Shown in pieces: positions 30,876 through 39,802 of a stretch of DNA of 51,036 bases. Each line of letters opens with the position of its first letter. Position 1 is the first letter of the stretch. This DNA is from Betaproteobacteria bacterium (GTDB lineage Bacteria > Pseudomonadota > Gammaproteobacteria > Burkholderiales > Casimicrobiaceae): assembly GCA_029884335.1 (NCBI GenBank), contig JAOUIA010000024.1:1-51036 (forward strand). The letters run 5' to 3'. The position numbers and the translations under genes are program-made. The notes beneath the pieces were generated by a model, which saw only the letters and a program-made list of their open reading frames with translations, did not search any database and was not told the origin of the DNA.

Positions 30876-31817
30876 GTGGACCGGCCGCGATTCTCCGACT
30901 GGCGCGAGCGCGTCGCGCGCGGCCGCATCCTGGTGGCCGGCGACGTCATGCTCGACCGCTACTGGTTCGGCGCCGTCGAGCGCATCTCGCCCGAGGCGCC
31001 GGTGCCGGTGGTGAAGGTCGAGCGCACCGAGGAGCGCCCCGGGGGCGCGGCGAACGTCGCGCGCAACGCAGCTGCGCTCGGCGCGCGGGCAACGCTGCTG
31101 TCGGTGACCGGCGACGACGAGGCCGGCCGCGCACTCGCAGCGCTCGTCGAGGCCGAAGGTGTGCGCGCGGTTTTCCACCGCGACCCCAAGCTCGCCACCA
31201 CGGTCAAGCTGCGCGTGATCGGCCGCCAGCAGCAGCTCCTGCGCGTCGACTTCGAGACCGCGCCCTCGCACGAGGTGCTCGCCGGCAAGCTCGCCGAGTT
31301 CGCGCGGCTCGCCTCCGAGCACGACGCCGTCGTGCTGTCCGACTACGGCAAGGGCGGGCTCGCGCACATCGCCGCGATGATCGAAGGCGCCCGCGCGGCC
31401 GGCAAGCCGGTGCTCGTCGACCCGAAGGGCGACGACTGGGACCGCTACCGCGGCGCTACCGTCGTCACGCCGAACCGCGCCGAGTTCCGCGCTGTCGTCG
31501 GCCGCTGGCGCGACGAGGCCGACATGACCGCGCGCGCGCAGGCGCTGCGGCGGCGTCTGGGGTTGGCGGCGCTGCTCGTCACGCGCTCGGAGGACGGCAT
31601 GACGCTCTACACCGATGCCGGGGCGGACTCGATCCCGGCGCAGGCGCGCGAGGTGTACGACGTATCCGGTGCGGGCGACACGGTCATCGCCACGCTCGGA
31701 GCGCTGATCGCGGCCGGCGCGAGGCTGCACGACGCCATGGCGATCGCGAACGAGGCGGCCGGCGTCGTGGTCGGCAAGCTCGGCACCGCCACGGTCACGC
31801 CGGCGGAGCTCTCGTGA
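30876..31817 (+). CDS. hldA: D-glycero-beta-D-manno-heptose-7-phosphate kinase (HldE domain I / HldA)
   Basis: PfkB-family kinase of 313 residues for ADP-heptose synthesis, the LPS inner-core precursor. Motifs: GDVMLDRYWFGAVERISPEAPVPVV, RPGGAANVARNAAALG, LSDYGKGGL, and DVSGAGDTVIATL with catalytic Asp268. It lacks the nucleotidyltransferase half of the fused HldE, so a separate hldC-type gene is expected elsewhere. The GTG at 30876 starts 2 bases after ugd; no better start exists before the GDVMLDRY motif. hldD, the common next gene in betaproteobacteria, is absent and radA follows. Confidence 0.93.
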   Translation: MDRPRFSDWRERVARGRILVAGDVMLDRYWFGAVERISPEAPVPVVKVERTEERPGGAANVARNAAALGARATLLSVTGDDEAGRALAALVEAEGVRAVFHRDPKLATTVKLRVIGRQQQLLRVDFETAPSHEVLAGKLAEFARLASEHDAVVLSDYGKGGLAHIAAMIEGARAAGKPVLVDPKGDDWDRYRGATVVTPNRAEFRAVVGRWRDEADMTARAQALRRRLGLAALLVTRSEDGMTLYTDAGADSIPAQAREVYDVSGAGDTVIATLGALIAAGARLHDAMAIANEAAGVVVGKLGTATVTPAELS

Positions 31818-31850
31818 CAGCGCCCGCGGCCGCAGCGTGAACAAGCCCTG

Positions 31851-33206
31851 ATGGCCAAGGCGAAGACCGTCCACAGCTGCACGGAGTGCGGCGGCGTCTC
31901 GCCGAAGTGGCAGGGCCAGTGCCCGCACTGCGGCGCCTGGAACACGCTGGTGGAGAGCGCCGCGACGCCGCCGCCGAAGCGCTTCGAAACCGTCGCGGGC
32001 GCGCGCTCGGCGATCGTCCCGCTGGCAGGCGTGCAGGCGAAGAGCGTGGAGCGCATCGCCACCGGGCTTCCCGAGTTCGACCGCGTGCTCGGCGGCGGGC
32101 TGGTCCCGGGAGGCGTGGCGCTGCTGGGCGGCGATCCCGGCATCGGCAAGTCGACGCTGCTGCTGCAGGCCTGCGCGGCGCTTGGGGCCTCGCACCGCAC
32201 GCTCTACGTCACCGGCGAGGAGTCCGTCGAGCAGGTCGCGCTGCGCGCGCAGCGGCTCGGCCTGATCAACCCGCAGGTGGAGCTGCTGGCCGAGGTGCAG
32301 CTGGAGGCGATCGTGGCGGCGATCGGCAGCGCCGCGCCCCGGATCGTCGTGATCGACTCGATCCAGACGCTCTACACCGAGGTGCTGGCCTCCGCCCCGG
32401 GGTCCGTGTCGCAGGTGCGCGAGTGCGCTGCGCAACTCACGCGGCTCGCCAAGCAGCGCGGCGTGATCGTCGTGTTCGTCGGCCACGTCACGAAGGAGGG
32501 GGCCATCGCCGGCCCCCGCGTGCTCGAGCACATCGTGGACACCGTCCTCTACTTCGAGGGCGATCCCCACTCGAGCTTCCGCCTCGTGCGCGCGATCAAG
32601 AACCGCTTCGGTGCCGCCAACGAGCTCGGCGTGTTCGCGATGACCGAGCGCGGCCTCAAGGGGGTGGCGAATCCCTCGGCGCTGTTCCTCTCGCAGCACG
32701 CGGATGCCGTTCCCGGCTCGGCGATCGTCGCAACGCTGGAGGGCTCGCGGCCGCTGCTGGTCGAGATCCAGGCGCTGGTCGACCCGGCGCTCGGCGGGCC
32801 GCCGCGGCGGCTCGCCGTCGGCCTCGACCCGCAGCGCCTCGCGCTGCTGCTGGCCGTGCTGCACCGGCACGGCGCCGTCGAAGTGGGCGGCTTCGACGTC
32901 TACGTCAACGCCGTGGGCGGGGTGCGGATCGCCGAGCCCGCCGTCGACCTGGCGGTCCTGCTGGCCGTGGCTTCATCCTTGAGAAACAAGCCGTTGCCGG
33001 CGAAATCTCTCGTTTTTGGCGAAGTCGGGCTGGCAGGCGAGGTGCGCCCGGTCCAGCGCGGCCAGGAGCGCATCCGCGAGGCGGCGAAGCTCGGCTTCCG
33101 CAGCGCGTTGATCCCGGGCCCGAACAAGCCGCGGCAGGCGATCGACGGCATCGAGATCGTCGCGGTCGATCGCGTCGCCGACGCGCTGGACTACCTTCGG
33201 CGCTAG
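31851..33206 (+). CDS. radA: DNA repair protein RadA (Sms)
   Basis: A RecA-like ATPase that drives branch migration in recombination. 451 residues: N-terminal zinc finger with Cys10, Cys13, Cys24, Cys27 (CTECGGVSPKWQGQCPHC); Walker A GDPGIGKST (94-102); Walker B IVVIDSIQTLY; the KNRFG signature; and a C-terminal Lon-protease-like domain (FDVYVNAVGGVRI...FGEVGLAGEVRPV). Eighteen codons near 32970-33023 include an unusual number ending in A or T (for example TCA, AGA, AAA, TCT, TTT) in a gene otherwise GC-ended. The gene ends the long plus-strand run, 7 bases from the convergent TPR gene. Confidence 0.96.
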   Translation: MAKAKTVHSCTECGGVSPKWQGQCPHCGAWNTLVESAATPPPKRFETVAGARSAIVPLAGVQAKSVERIATGLPEFDRVLGGGLVPGGVALLGGDPGIGKSTLLLQACAALGASHRTLYVTGEESVEQVALRAQRLGLINPQVELLAEVQLEAIVAAIGSAAPRIVVIDSIQTLYTEVLASAPGSVSQVRECAAQLTRLAKQRGVIVVFVGHVTKEGAIAGPRVLEHIVDTVLYFEGDPHSSFRLVRAIKNRFGAANELGVFAMTERGLKGVANPSALFLSQHADAVPGSAIVATLEGSRPLLVEIQALVDPALGGPPRRLAVGLDPQRLALLLAVLHRHGAVEVGGFDVYVNAVGGVRIAEPAVDLAVLLAVASSLRNKPLPAKSLVFGEVGLAGEVRPVQRGQERIREAAKLGFRSALIPGPNKPRQAIDGIEIVAVDRVADALDYLRR

Positions 33207-33213
33207 TGCCGGG

Positions 33214-33777
33214 TCAGACGGTCGCGGCGGCGAGCCGCGCGACCTGCGCTGAGTAGGCGGTCTCCGCCGGGGACAGCTGAGCCGCGCGCTGCGCGGCATC
33301 GAGAGCTTCGCGCGGACGATCCTGGCGCTCGAGCGCGAGCGCCAGGATGTGCCACACGCGCGGCCGCTGGGCGTCGGAGGCGAGCGCCCGACGCGCGAGC
33401 GCCTCCGCCTCGACGGCCTGGCCGCGCGCCAGCAACGCGGCCGAGAGTCCCGCCGCGGCATCGGCGGAGTCCGGCGCTCGCCGCAGCGCCTCCTTCCAAG
33501 CGGTCACCGCGGGCTCCGTGCGCCCCAGCGCGTCGAGCACCCGGCCGAGGCTGATCCACGCCTCGGGATCGGAGGAATCGACGTCCAGCGCGGCGCGTAT
33601 GCGCTCGGCGGCCGCGGCGTGCTGTCCGGCCTGGTGCAGCACGACGCCGGAATAGTGCAGGGCGAGCGCGTGGCGCGGCGCCGCCTTGAGGATCGCGTCG
33701 TAGCGAAGGAACGCCTCGCGCAGCTTGCCCTGGCGGTGCACTGCCAGGGCGCGGTCGAGTTCGGCGGCGTATTTCAT
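33214..33777 (-). CDS. Tetratricopeptide repeat protein
   Basis: A 187-residue soluble protein of about five TPR units (AELDRALAVHRQGKLREAFLRYDAIL and similar; PRHALALHYSGVVLHQAGQHAAAAERI, in parts). There is no signal peptide and no membrane helix. It resembles the N-terminal TPR part of larger peptide glycosyltransferase or sulfotransferase-type proteins but lacks any catalytic domain, so it may be a free-standing adaptor or a shortened relative. The ATG at 33777 gives MKYAAELDRALAVHRQGK; the longer open frame upstream is arginine-rich and non-coding in appearance. No function can be given. Confidence 0.75.
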   Translation of the reverse strand: MKYAAELDRALAVHRQGKLREAFLRYDAILKAAPRHALALHYSGVVLHQAGQHAAAAERIRAALDVDSSDPEAWISLGRVLDALGRTEPAVTAWKEALRRAPDSADAAAGLSAALLARGQAVEAEALARRALASDAQRPRVWHILALALERQDRPREALDAAQRAAQLSPAETAYSAQVARLAAATV

Positions 33778-33905
33778 GCGGGGCGACGGCGGCACACGAC
33801 TGCGGATTTTAGTGGATACGCGCGCCGCTGCCGAATCCCGCCTGCGGCACGATCGCGACGCTCGTCGGCCGTTGATCCAGGTGAAAGGGCCGCGCCGGGG
33901 GCAGG

Positions 33906-35150
33906 GTGGTGGACGACCTGGCGCACTATCCTCTGCTTGCCGAAATCGCAACCCCCGCCTTGGTGTTCCTCCCCGTCCTGCAGCTGCTGCGCCGTCTCGC
34001 CGCGGTTGCCCTCCTGGTTGCCGTCGTGCCCGCGCTGCCCTGCGCGGCCGGGGACGGCGTCGTCGAGGCCTTCGTCCGCGAGGGCTGCCCGCACTGCGCG
34101 CAGGCCGAAGCGTTCCTCTTGCAGCTCGGCCGCGAGGATCCCGCGCTGAAGATCGTGGTTCGCGACGTCGGCCGCGAGCCCGCCGCCCTCGAGCGCCTGA
34201 AGGAGCTCGCCCGCGCATCGCCCGGCGCCACCGCGCGCGTGCCGGCTGTGTACGCCGGCGGGCAACTGATCCTCGGCTACTCGCAGCAGGCGCGCACGGA
34301 CCGGCTGATCCGCGCCGCGCTCGCCGGGCAGGCGCATGCCGGCGACGCGAAGCCGCACGACACCGGCAGCTGCTCGGCCGAGGAGGAGTCGCTCGCCTGC
34401 GACGCGCCGCCCGCCGAGCAGGAGCGCTTCGAGATATCGGTGCTCGGCCGCACGCTGTCGCTCGACGACGCGGGGCTTCCCGCGTTCGCGTTCGTGATGG
34501 GGCTGCTCGACGGCTTCAACCCGTGCTCGATGTGGGTGCTGATCCTGATGATCTCCCTGCTCGCGCCCCTCAACGACCGCCGCCGCATGGTGGCGATCGC
34601 GGGCACGTTCGTCGCGATCCAGGGCATCGCGTACTTCCTGATGCTCGCGGCGTGGCTCAACCTGTTCCTGCTGATCGGTCTCGCGCGCTGGTCGGAGATC
34701 GCCATCGGCGCGATAGCGCTCGTCGCCGGGCTGGTCAACGTGAAGGACTTCTTCGCCTATGGACGCGGCATCACGCTGTCGATCCCCGAGCGGCACCGCG
34801 CCGACATCTACAGGCGCATCAAGGGACTGCTGCACGCGGAGACGATCGCGGCGGCGATCGTCGGCACGGTGGTGCTCGGCGTGCTCGTGCAGATCGTCGA
34901 GTTCATGTGCACGTCCGGCTTCCCGGCGCTGTTCACGCGCATCCTGACGCTGCGCGCGCTCGACGCGGTGAGCTACTACGGCTACCTGGCGCTCTACATC
35001 GCCGCGTACATGGTCGACGACGTGGTCGTCCTGGGGATAGGCGTGGCCACGCTGTCGCGCCACCGGCTGCAGGAGAGGGAGGGTCGGTGGCTCAAGCTGC
35101 TGGCCGGGGTGGTGATGATCGGCCTGGCGGTCTACCTGCTCTCGCCCTGA
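33906..35150 (+). CDS. Fused thioredoxin/glutaredoxin-like domain and CcdA/DsbD-like membrane domain
   Basis: A 414-residue predicted membrane redox protein. A hydrophobic N-terminal segment (about 23-47) leads to a thioredoxin-fold domain with active site CPHC (Cys61, Cys64) and the cis-Pro of ARVPAVYAGGQ. A charged linker with CSAEEESLAC follows. The membrane part has about six helices, with one Cys in DGFNPCSMW (Cys207) and one in FMCTSGFP (Cys335), the conserved pair positions of CcdA/DsbD thiol-electron transporters. It probably moves reducing power across the membrane to its own periplasmic domain. The start is a GTG at 33906 after a GGGGGCAGG stretch; a GTG at 33963 is possible. The stop abuts the rhomboid stop in TGATCA. 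Confidence 0.8.
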   Translation: MVDDLAHYPLLAEIATPALVFLPVLQLLRRLAAVALLVAVVPALPCAAGDGVVEAFVREGCPHCAQAEAFLLQLGREDPALKIVVRDVGREPAALERLKELARASPGATARVPAVYAGGQLILGYSQQARTDRLIRAALAGQAHAGDAKPHDTGSCSAEEESLACDAPPAEQERFEISVLGRTLSLDDAGLPAFAFVMGLLDGFNPCSMWVLILMISLLAPLNDRRRMVAIAGTFVAIQGIAYFLMLAAWLNLFLLIGLARWSEIAIGAIALVAGLVNVKDFFAYGRGITLSIPERHRADIYRRIKGLLHAETIAAAIVGTVVLGVLVQIVEFMCTSGFPALFTRILTLRALDAVSYYGYLALYIAAYMVDDVVVLGIGVATLSRHRLQEREGRWLKLLAGVVMIGLAVYLLSP

Positions 35151-35921
35151 TCAGCCGCGAAGTTCGGGGGGCGGCATCGGCTCGCGCGGCTCCTTGCGGC
35201 CCATGGCGAACGCGACCGCCAGCCCGGCGATGAACCCGCCGATGTGCGCGCCGTGCGCGACGCCGCCCTGCGCCGCCGCGAGGAACGGCAACACGTTGTC
35301 GAGGATCAGGTAGCCCCACAGCACCAGGCTCGCCGGGAGCATGCGCGTGCCCACGAGGAAGGGCGGCATGAACATGAAGATCTTCACGTAGTGGTGCGGG
35401 AACCAGCGCAGGTAGAAGCCGAGCACCCCCGAGATCGCGCCCGAGGCGCCGACCATCGGAATGTTCGACCCGACGCTGAACGCCGCCTGGAACAGCGCCG
35501 CGGCGATTCCCGTGGCGAGGTAGGCGACGAGGAACCAGAACGGACCCAGGCGGTCCTCGACGTTGTTGCCGTAGATGAACAGGAACAGCATGTTCCCGGC
35601 GAGGTGCATGAACCCGCCGTGCAGGAACATCGAGAAGAACAGGTCGGTGACGTTCATCGCCGCGGGCCGGAATCCCCACTGGTAGACGAAGAGGTCGTAC
35701 TGGCTCATGCCCGCCAGGGCCGCGCGCAGGTCGGTGCCCGGCGGCAGGTGCTTCGCCATGGCGGCGACGTACTCGGCGACGCGCGTATCGGCGGGATTCA
35801 CCGGCTGCCCCGACAGCGGCAGCGTCACGACCAGGTAGACGGCGACGTTCGCGGCGATGAGCGCGAGCGTCATCCAGTGCAGGCCACGGGGGTTGGGCGA
35901 GTCGCCCAGGGGAAGGAACAC
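35151..35921 (-). CDS. Rhomboid-family intramembrane serine protease
   Basis: A 256-residue membrane protein with about six or seven helices. It has the rhomboid signature: HGGFMHLAGNMLFLFIYGNNVED (helix 2 His/Asn set), GASGAISGVLGFY with nucleophile Ser160, and AHGAHIGGFIAG with catalytic His226. An extended loop after helix one (about 36-90) is longer than in GlpG, as is common in the wider bacterial rhomboids. Substrates cannot be predicted. The gene is convergent with the redox fusion, with no space between the stops. Confidence 0.92.
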   Translation of the reverse strand: MFLPLGDSPNPRGLHWMTLALIAANVAVYLVVTLPLSGQPVNPADTRVAEYVAAMAKHLPPGTDLRAALAGMSQYDLFVYQWGFRPAAMNVTDLFFSMFLHGGFMHLAGNMLFLFIYGNNVEDRLGPFWFLVAYLATGIAAALFQAAFSVGSNIPMVGASGAISGVLGFYLRWFPHHYVKIFMFMPPFLVGTRMLPASLVLWGYLILDNVLPFLAAAQGGVAHGAHIGGFIAGLAVAFAMGRKEPREPMPPPELRG

Positions 35922-36014
35922 GGCGCGTCAGCTCCGACGGGGGAAGTTCTCGGCCCCGGCGGCGGGGCAGGGGAGCGCGCATCGTAACGCCGGCGGCCTG
36001 CCCAGGCGCCCGGC

Positions 36015-36020
36015 TACAAT
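36015..36020 (+). promoter_or_regulatory. Candidate -10 hexamer for the FAD oxidoreductase gene
   Basis: TACAAT lies 28 bases before the ATG at 36049, in the 127-base divergent gap from the rhomboid gene. No clear -35 box was seen. If it is used, an alternative upstream ATG at 36019 cannot be the start, because it overlaps the hexamer. Confidence 0.35.
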
Positions 36021-36048
36021 GCGCACGGACCGCGGAGCCTCGCCAGGC

Positions 36049-37347
36049 ATGAGCGTCGACAACACCACCGTCGTGAGTCGTCGCGCGTCGCGCGAGCCGC
36101 TGGCGATCGACTGCGACCTCTGCGTCGTCGGCTCCGGCGCCGCGGGGTCGGCCGCAGCGATCGAGGCGGGGCGCCTGGGCCTCGACGTCGTGCTGCTCGA
36201 CGGGGCGCCTCAGGTGGGTGGCCAGGCCACCGGGGCGATCATCGACACTTTCTGCGGGTTCTACTCGATCGGCCCGCAGCCGGAGTTGCTGACCTTCGGC
36301 ATAGCCGAGGAGATCGTCCGCGACATGACCGCGGCGGGCGCCATGGCGCGCATCGAAGGCCGACGGCGCACGATCATCCTGTACTACCGGCACACGGTCC
36401 TGCAGCGCTGGATAGAGGATGCGCTGACCGCGGCGAACGTCCGGGTGATCACGAGCGCGCTCCTGCGGTCGGTCGAGCGCGAAGGCGTGCGCATTGCCAG
36501 CGTGTCGGCCGTGACCCGCTTCGGCGAGGTCGTCGTGCGAGCGCACTCGTTCGTCGACGCCTCGGGCGATGCGGCGCTGGCGTGGCTTGCCGGCCTGTCC
36601 GTGCAGGAGCCGGCGACCGAAACCGTCTACGGCTCGCAGAACGGCATCGTGCGAGGCGTGGACGTGGCGGCGTTGCAGGCGGCCGGGGGAGGCGAGGCGA
36701 TCAAGCGCCGCGTCGTCGCGAAGGCCGCCGACTACGGTCTCGATCGCCACGACGCGTTCGTCTACGTGCTGCCCGGCAGCGACCAGGTGCTGGTCAACAT
36801 GACGCACATCGCCACGCCGCTCGATCCGTTGGGGGCATCGCGGATGGTCGTCGACGGACATCGGCAGCTCGATCGCGCGTTTGCCTTCCTCCAGGCCGAG
36901 TTCCCGGAGGCTTTCGGCAAGGCGACGATCGACCGCTACGGCCAGCCCGGCGTGCGGCAGACCCGCTGGATCAAGGGCCGCTACCAGCTCTCCGTGGACG
37001 ACGTGCGCGCCGGCACGCGCTTCGACGATGCCGTCGCGCGCTGCGCCTGGGGCATCGAGCTGCACAACCGCGCCGACGTGGTTCACTGGGAAGGCTTCCC
37101 CGACGGCCACGTCCACTACGTCCCCTACCGCAGCATGCTGCACGCCGAGGCCGACAACCTGATCGCGGCAGGGCGCTGCATCGACGCCGACCTCCTTGCG
37201 CTATCCTCCGTGCGCGTCATGGGGCCCTGCATCGCGATGGGGGTGGCCGCGGCGCACGCGGCCGACCTCGCGAGGACGGGACCGCTCGCGGCAGTCGACG
37301 CTGCCGCGCTGCGCGGCCGGCTCGCCCGCAACCTCGGCATTTCCTGA
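36049..37347 (+). CDS. FAD-dependent oxidoreductase
   Basis: A 432-residue flavoprotein of the FAD_oxidored type. The Rossmann motif CDLCVVGSGAAGSAAAIEAGR (GxGxxG) is near residue 24-35, LLDGAPQVGGQATG follows, and the C-terminal FAD phrase is ADNLIAAGRCIDADLLALSSVRVMG (in parts) with CIAMGVAAAHAADLA. A mid-region sugar- or organic-acid-binding domain is expected, but the substrate is unknown. The next gene, 16 bases on, is a TctC-type binding protein, so the two may handle the same organic acid. The ATG at 36049 is chosen over ATG 36019 because the -10-like hexamer overlaps the latter. Confidence 0.85.
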   Translation: MSVDNTTVVSRRASREPLAIDCDLCVVGSGAAGSAAAIEAGRLGLDVVLLDGAPQVGGQATGAIIDTFCGFYSIGPQPELLTFGIAEEIVRDMTAAGAMARIEGRRRTIILYYRHTVLQRWIEDALTAANVRVITSALLRSVEREGVRIASVSAVTRFGEVVVRAHSFVDASGDAALAWLAGLSVQEPATETVYGSQNGIVRGVDVAALQAAGGGEAIKRRVVAKAADYGLDRHDAFVYVLPGSDQVLVNMTHIATPLDPLGASRMVVDGHRQLDRAFAFLQAEFPEAFGKATIDRYGQPGVRQTRWIKGRYQLSVDDVRAGTRFDDAVARCAWGIELHNRADVVHWEGFPDGHVHYVPYRSMLHAEADNLIAAGRCIDADLLALSSVRVMGPCIAMGVAAAHAADLARTGPLAAVDAAALRGRLARNLGIS

Positions 37348-37363
37348 ACCTGGAGACCACCGC

Positions 37364-38335
37364 ATGAACCGCCGCCAATTGCTCGCCGCCGCCGTTTCGC
37401 TGTCCTGTCTCGCCGCCGCGCCATTCGCCTCTGGCCAGGCGTGGCCGGACAAGCCTCTGCGCATCGTCGTCGCCTCGGGAGCCGGCAGTTCGCTCGACGC
37501 GCTGGCCCGCGCAATCAGCGAGCCGCTGCGCGAGCGTCTCGGCCAGCCGGTGATCGTCGAGAACAAGCCTGCCGCCGGCGGGACGGTGGCCACGGCCGAG
37601 GTCGCGAAGTCCGCGCCGGACGGCACGACGATGGTGCTGGGGTTCCCCGGCCCGTTCGCGTTCGGGCCGCTGCTGCAGAAGCTGCCCTACGACGTGAACA
37701 AGGACCTCGCCCCGGTCATCATCACGTCCAACCAGCCGCTGATCCTCGTCGTGAACGCCGACCTGCCGGTGCGCAACGTCGCGGAGCTGGTCGCGTGGTC
37801 GAAGGCCAATCCCGGCAAGCTCACTTACGCGTCCGTCGGCAACGGCAGCTCCGCGCATCTCGGGATGGAGCTCCTGAAGTCGCTCTCCGGCATCGACGCG
37901 CTGCACGTCCCGTTCAACGGCTCGCCCCCGGCCGTGCTGGCGACGGTGCAGGGGGAGACGAAGGCGCTGCTGGCCGTGATGCAACCCGTGCAGGCGCAGA
38001 TCCAGGCCGGCAAGCTCCGGGCGATCGCCGTCACCACCGCCAAGCGCTTCTTCCTGTTCCCGGACCTGCCCTCAATTGCGGAGGCGGGCTACCCCGGCTT
38101 CGAAATCCAGGGCTGGAACGGGCTGATGGTGGCCGCGGGCACGCCTCCGGCCATCGTCGCGCGGCTCAACTCCGAGATCAATGCGATCCTGAAGCGGCCC
38201 GACATCGTGCAGAAGATGCAGGGCCTGGGCTTCGAGCTGATCGGCGGCACGCCCGAGGAGTTCGGGACGCTGATCCGCAACGACGTCGCGCGGCTGACGC
38301 CGGTCGTGAAGGCCGTGGGGTTGAAGGTCGACTGA
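37364..38335 (+). CDS. Tripartite tricarboxylate transporter substrate-binding protein (Bug/TctC family)
   Basis: A 323-residue periplasmic binding protein. Signal peptide MNRRQLLAAAVSLSCLAAA..., then WPDKPLRIVVASGAGSSLDALARAIS, VIVENKPAAGGTVATAEVAKSAPDGTT, GKLTYASVGNGSSAHL and LPSIAEAGYPGFE, all standard for the Bug family. No TctA/TctB membrane genes are nearby, which is usual for Burkholderiales Bug proteins. GGAG precedes the ATG by about 10 bases. It is likely co-transcribed with the FAD oxidoreductase. Confidence 0.92.
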   Translation: MNRRQLLAAAVSLSCLAAAPFASGQAWPDKPLRIVVASGAGSSLDALARAISEPLRERLGQPVIVENKPAAGGTVATAEVAKSAPDGTTMVLGFPGPFAFGPLLQKLPYDVNKDLAPVIITSNQPLILVVNADLPVRNVAELVAWSKANPGKLTYASVGNGSSAHLGMELLKSLSGIDALHVPFNGSPPAVLATVQGETKALLAVMQPVQAQIQAGKLRAIAVTTAKRFFLFPDLPSIAEAGYPGFEIQGWNGLMVAAGTPPAIVARLNSEINAILKRPDIVQKMQGLGFELIGGTPEEFGTLIRNDVARLTPVVKAVGLKVD

Positions 38336-38544
38336 CACCTCGGGTGCCGTCGGGTCCATGGCGAGTTCACCTGTGTTACGAAGTTAGCCACGGAACCTAT
38401 TGAAAAGAAGCTTGTAATGCGTGTTGCCGACGGCTCGTCGCGAGGCGGGCGCGAGCGACGGGACTCGATGCCTGAAAGGCCGCGGCCCGGCGCACGCTCC
38501 GCGTTGCACACGTAGACTCGAACGGGACAACAGGGGAGGAGAGC

Positions 38545-39525
38545 GTGGACGCAACGCGCAGGCGGGTGGTCCGCGGTGCCGGAGTAGCGCTCCTCGTCGT
38601 CACGGCTCCTGCGCACGCCCAGCGACCGGCAGCGCTGCCGCGCGTCGGGTTCCTCACTCCCGGCAAGAACCCGCGCGAGGACAGTTTTTGGGCGGGCATG
38701 CGCGAGCTTGGCTACGTTGACGGGCGGAGCATGCTCGTCGACCGTCGATCCGCCGAGGGCGACTTCGCGCGCTTGCCCGGCCTCGCCGCGGACATCGTGA
38801 AGGGGCGGCCGGACGTTTTCGTTGCGATTGCGTCGGCTGCCGCGGTTGCCGCGAAGCAGGCGACTGCCACCATACCGATTGTCATTGTCGGCGGCGCCGA
38901 CCCTGTCGGCGCCGGGCTGGCCACGAGCCTCGCGCGTCCCGGCGGCAACGTGACAGGCACTGCCACCCAGACGACCGCAGCGTGGGGCAAGCTGCTCCAG
39001 CTAACGCGCGAAGTGCGACCCCATGCCAGACGGGTAGCCGCCCTGTGGAATCCGGTGAACGCCATTTCGGCGCAGCTGCGCCTCGGCGAGACGCTCATCG
39101 CGGCGGCGCGCCTGAACATCTTCGTACGTCTGATCGAGGTGCGGACGGTCGACGACCTGGAGCGCGCGTTCGTCACGCTCGGCGCCGAGCCGCCTGACGC
39201 GGTGCTGGTGTCGGCGGACACATTCTTCCTCCCGCACGCGGCGCTCATGGCCGAGCGGGCGCTCGCCGTGCGGTTGCCGCTGCTCAGCACGGGACGCCAG
39301 GTTCCCGAGTCCGGCGGATTTGCAAGCTACGGACCGGATCAGGTGTTGGTCGCACGACGCGCGGCGACCTACGTGCATCGGATCCTGAAAGGGGCGAAGC
39401 CCGGCGAGCTTTCGATCGAGCAACCGAACAAGTTCGAGCTCGTGATCAACCTGCGGACTGCAGAAGCGCTTGGCATGACCTTGCCGGCATCGGTGATCGC
39501 GCGCGCTGATGCGGTGATTCGATAG
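38545..39525 (+). CDS. ABC transporter substrate-binding protein, ABC_sub_bind family (third paralogue)
   Basis: A 326-residue exported binding protein with the same phrases as the two near the window start: VGFLTPG, GADPVGAGLATSLARPGGNVTGT, RAATYVHRILKGAKPGELSIEQPNKFELVINL. The N-terminus is a short twin-Arg-containing signal (MDATRRRVVRGAGVALLVVTAPAHAQ). The GTG at 38545 follows an excellent GGGGAGGAG box. The upstream 209-base gap holds no gene. No permease or ATPase is adjacent. The codons are somewhat less GC-biased than in neighbouring genes. Confidence 0.88.
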   Translation: MDATRRRVVRGAGVALLVVTAPAHAQRPAALPRVGFLTPGKNPREDSFWAGMRELGYVDGRSMLVDRRSAEGDFARLPGLAADIVKGRPDVFVAIASAAAVAAKQATATIPIVIVGGADPVGAGLATSLARPGGNVTGTATQTTAAWGKLLQLTREVRPHARRVAALWNPVNAISAQLRLGETLIAAARLNIFVRLIEVRTVDDLERAFVTLGAEPPDAVLVSADTFFLPHAALMAERALAVRLPLLSTGRQVPESGGFASYGPDQVLVARRAATYVHRILKGAKPGELSIEQPNKFELVINLRTAEALGMTLPASVIARADAVIR

Positions 39526-39586
39526 GCGTCTGGAGAGTGACGCGGCCACCGCCTCCCGCGCGCCAGCGCACGACTTCCATGGTGCG

Positions 39587-39601
39587 TATAATTTGTATTA
39601 T
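39587..39601 (+). promoter_or_regulatory. Perfect -10 hexamer overlapped by a small inverted repeat, upstream of the matrixin-like gene
   Basis: TATAAT at 39587-39592 is followed by TATTAT at 39596-39601. ATAAT and ATTAT form an inverted repeat around TTGT. This is one of the few AT-rich spots in the window and lies 200 bases before the metalloprotease-like gene. No -35 box was found. The repeat could be a regulator site over the -10 box. Confidence 0.4.
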
Positions 39602-39802
39602 GTAAAGTAGCAGGCGGAGAAGCCGGGACGGGCAGCCGCGCCCGTGTCAGGGCCCCGCGGGCCCCTTCCTTCCTCCCGCCAGGGGCGCCTTGGCCCGGCA
39701 GTACGCGGGTTTGCGCTTGTACGCTGCAAACGGGCTGCGTTGACCGAATTCCCATGAGCAAGTACGTTGGGCGCCTCCGTCCACGCGCCCAAGGAACCGC
39801 CG

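Noticed and set aside
38336-38544. Possible gene remnant in the gap before the third ABC_sub_bind gene
   Set aside because: No frame with family resemblance was found on either strand; only a weak TTACGA/TATTGA promoter-like pair, too poor to list.
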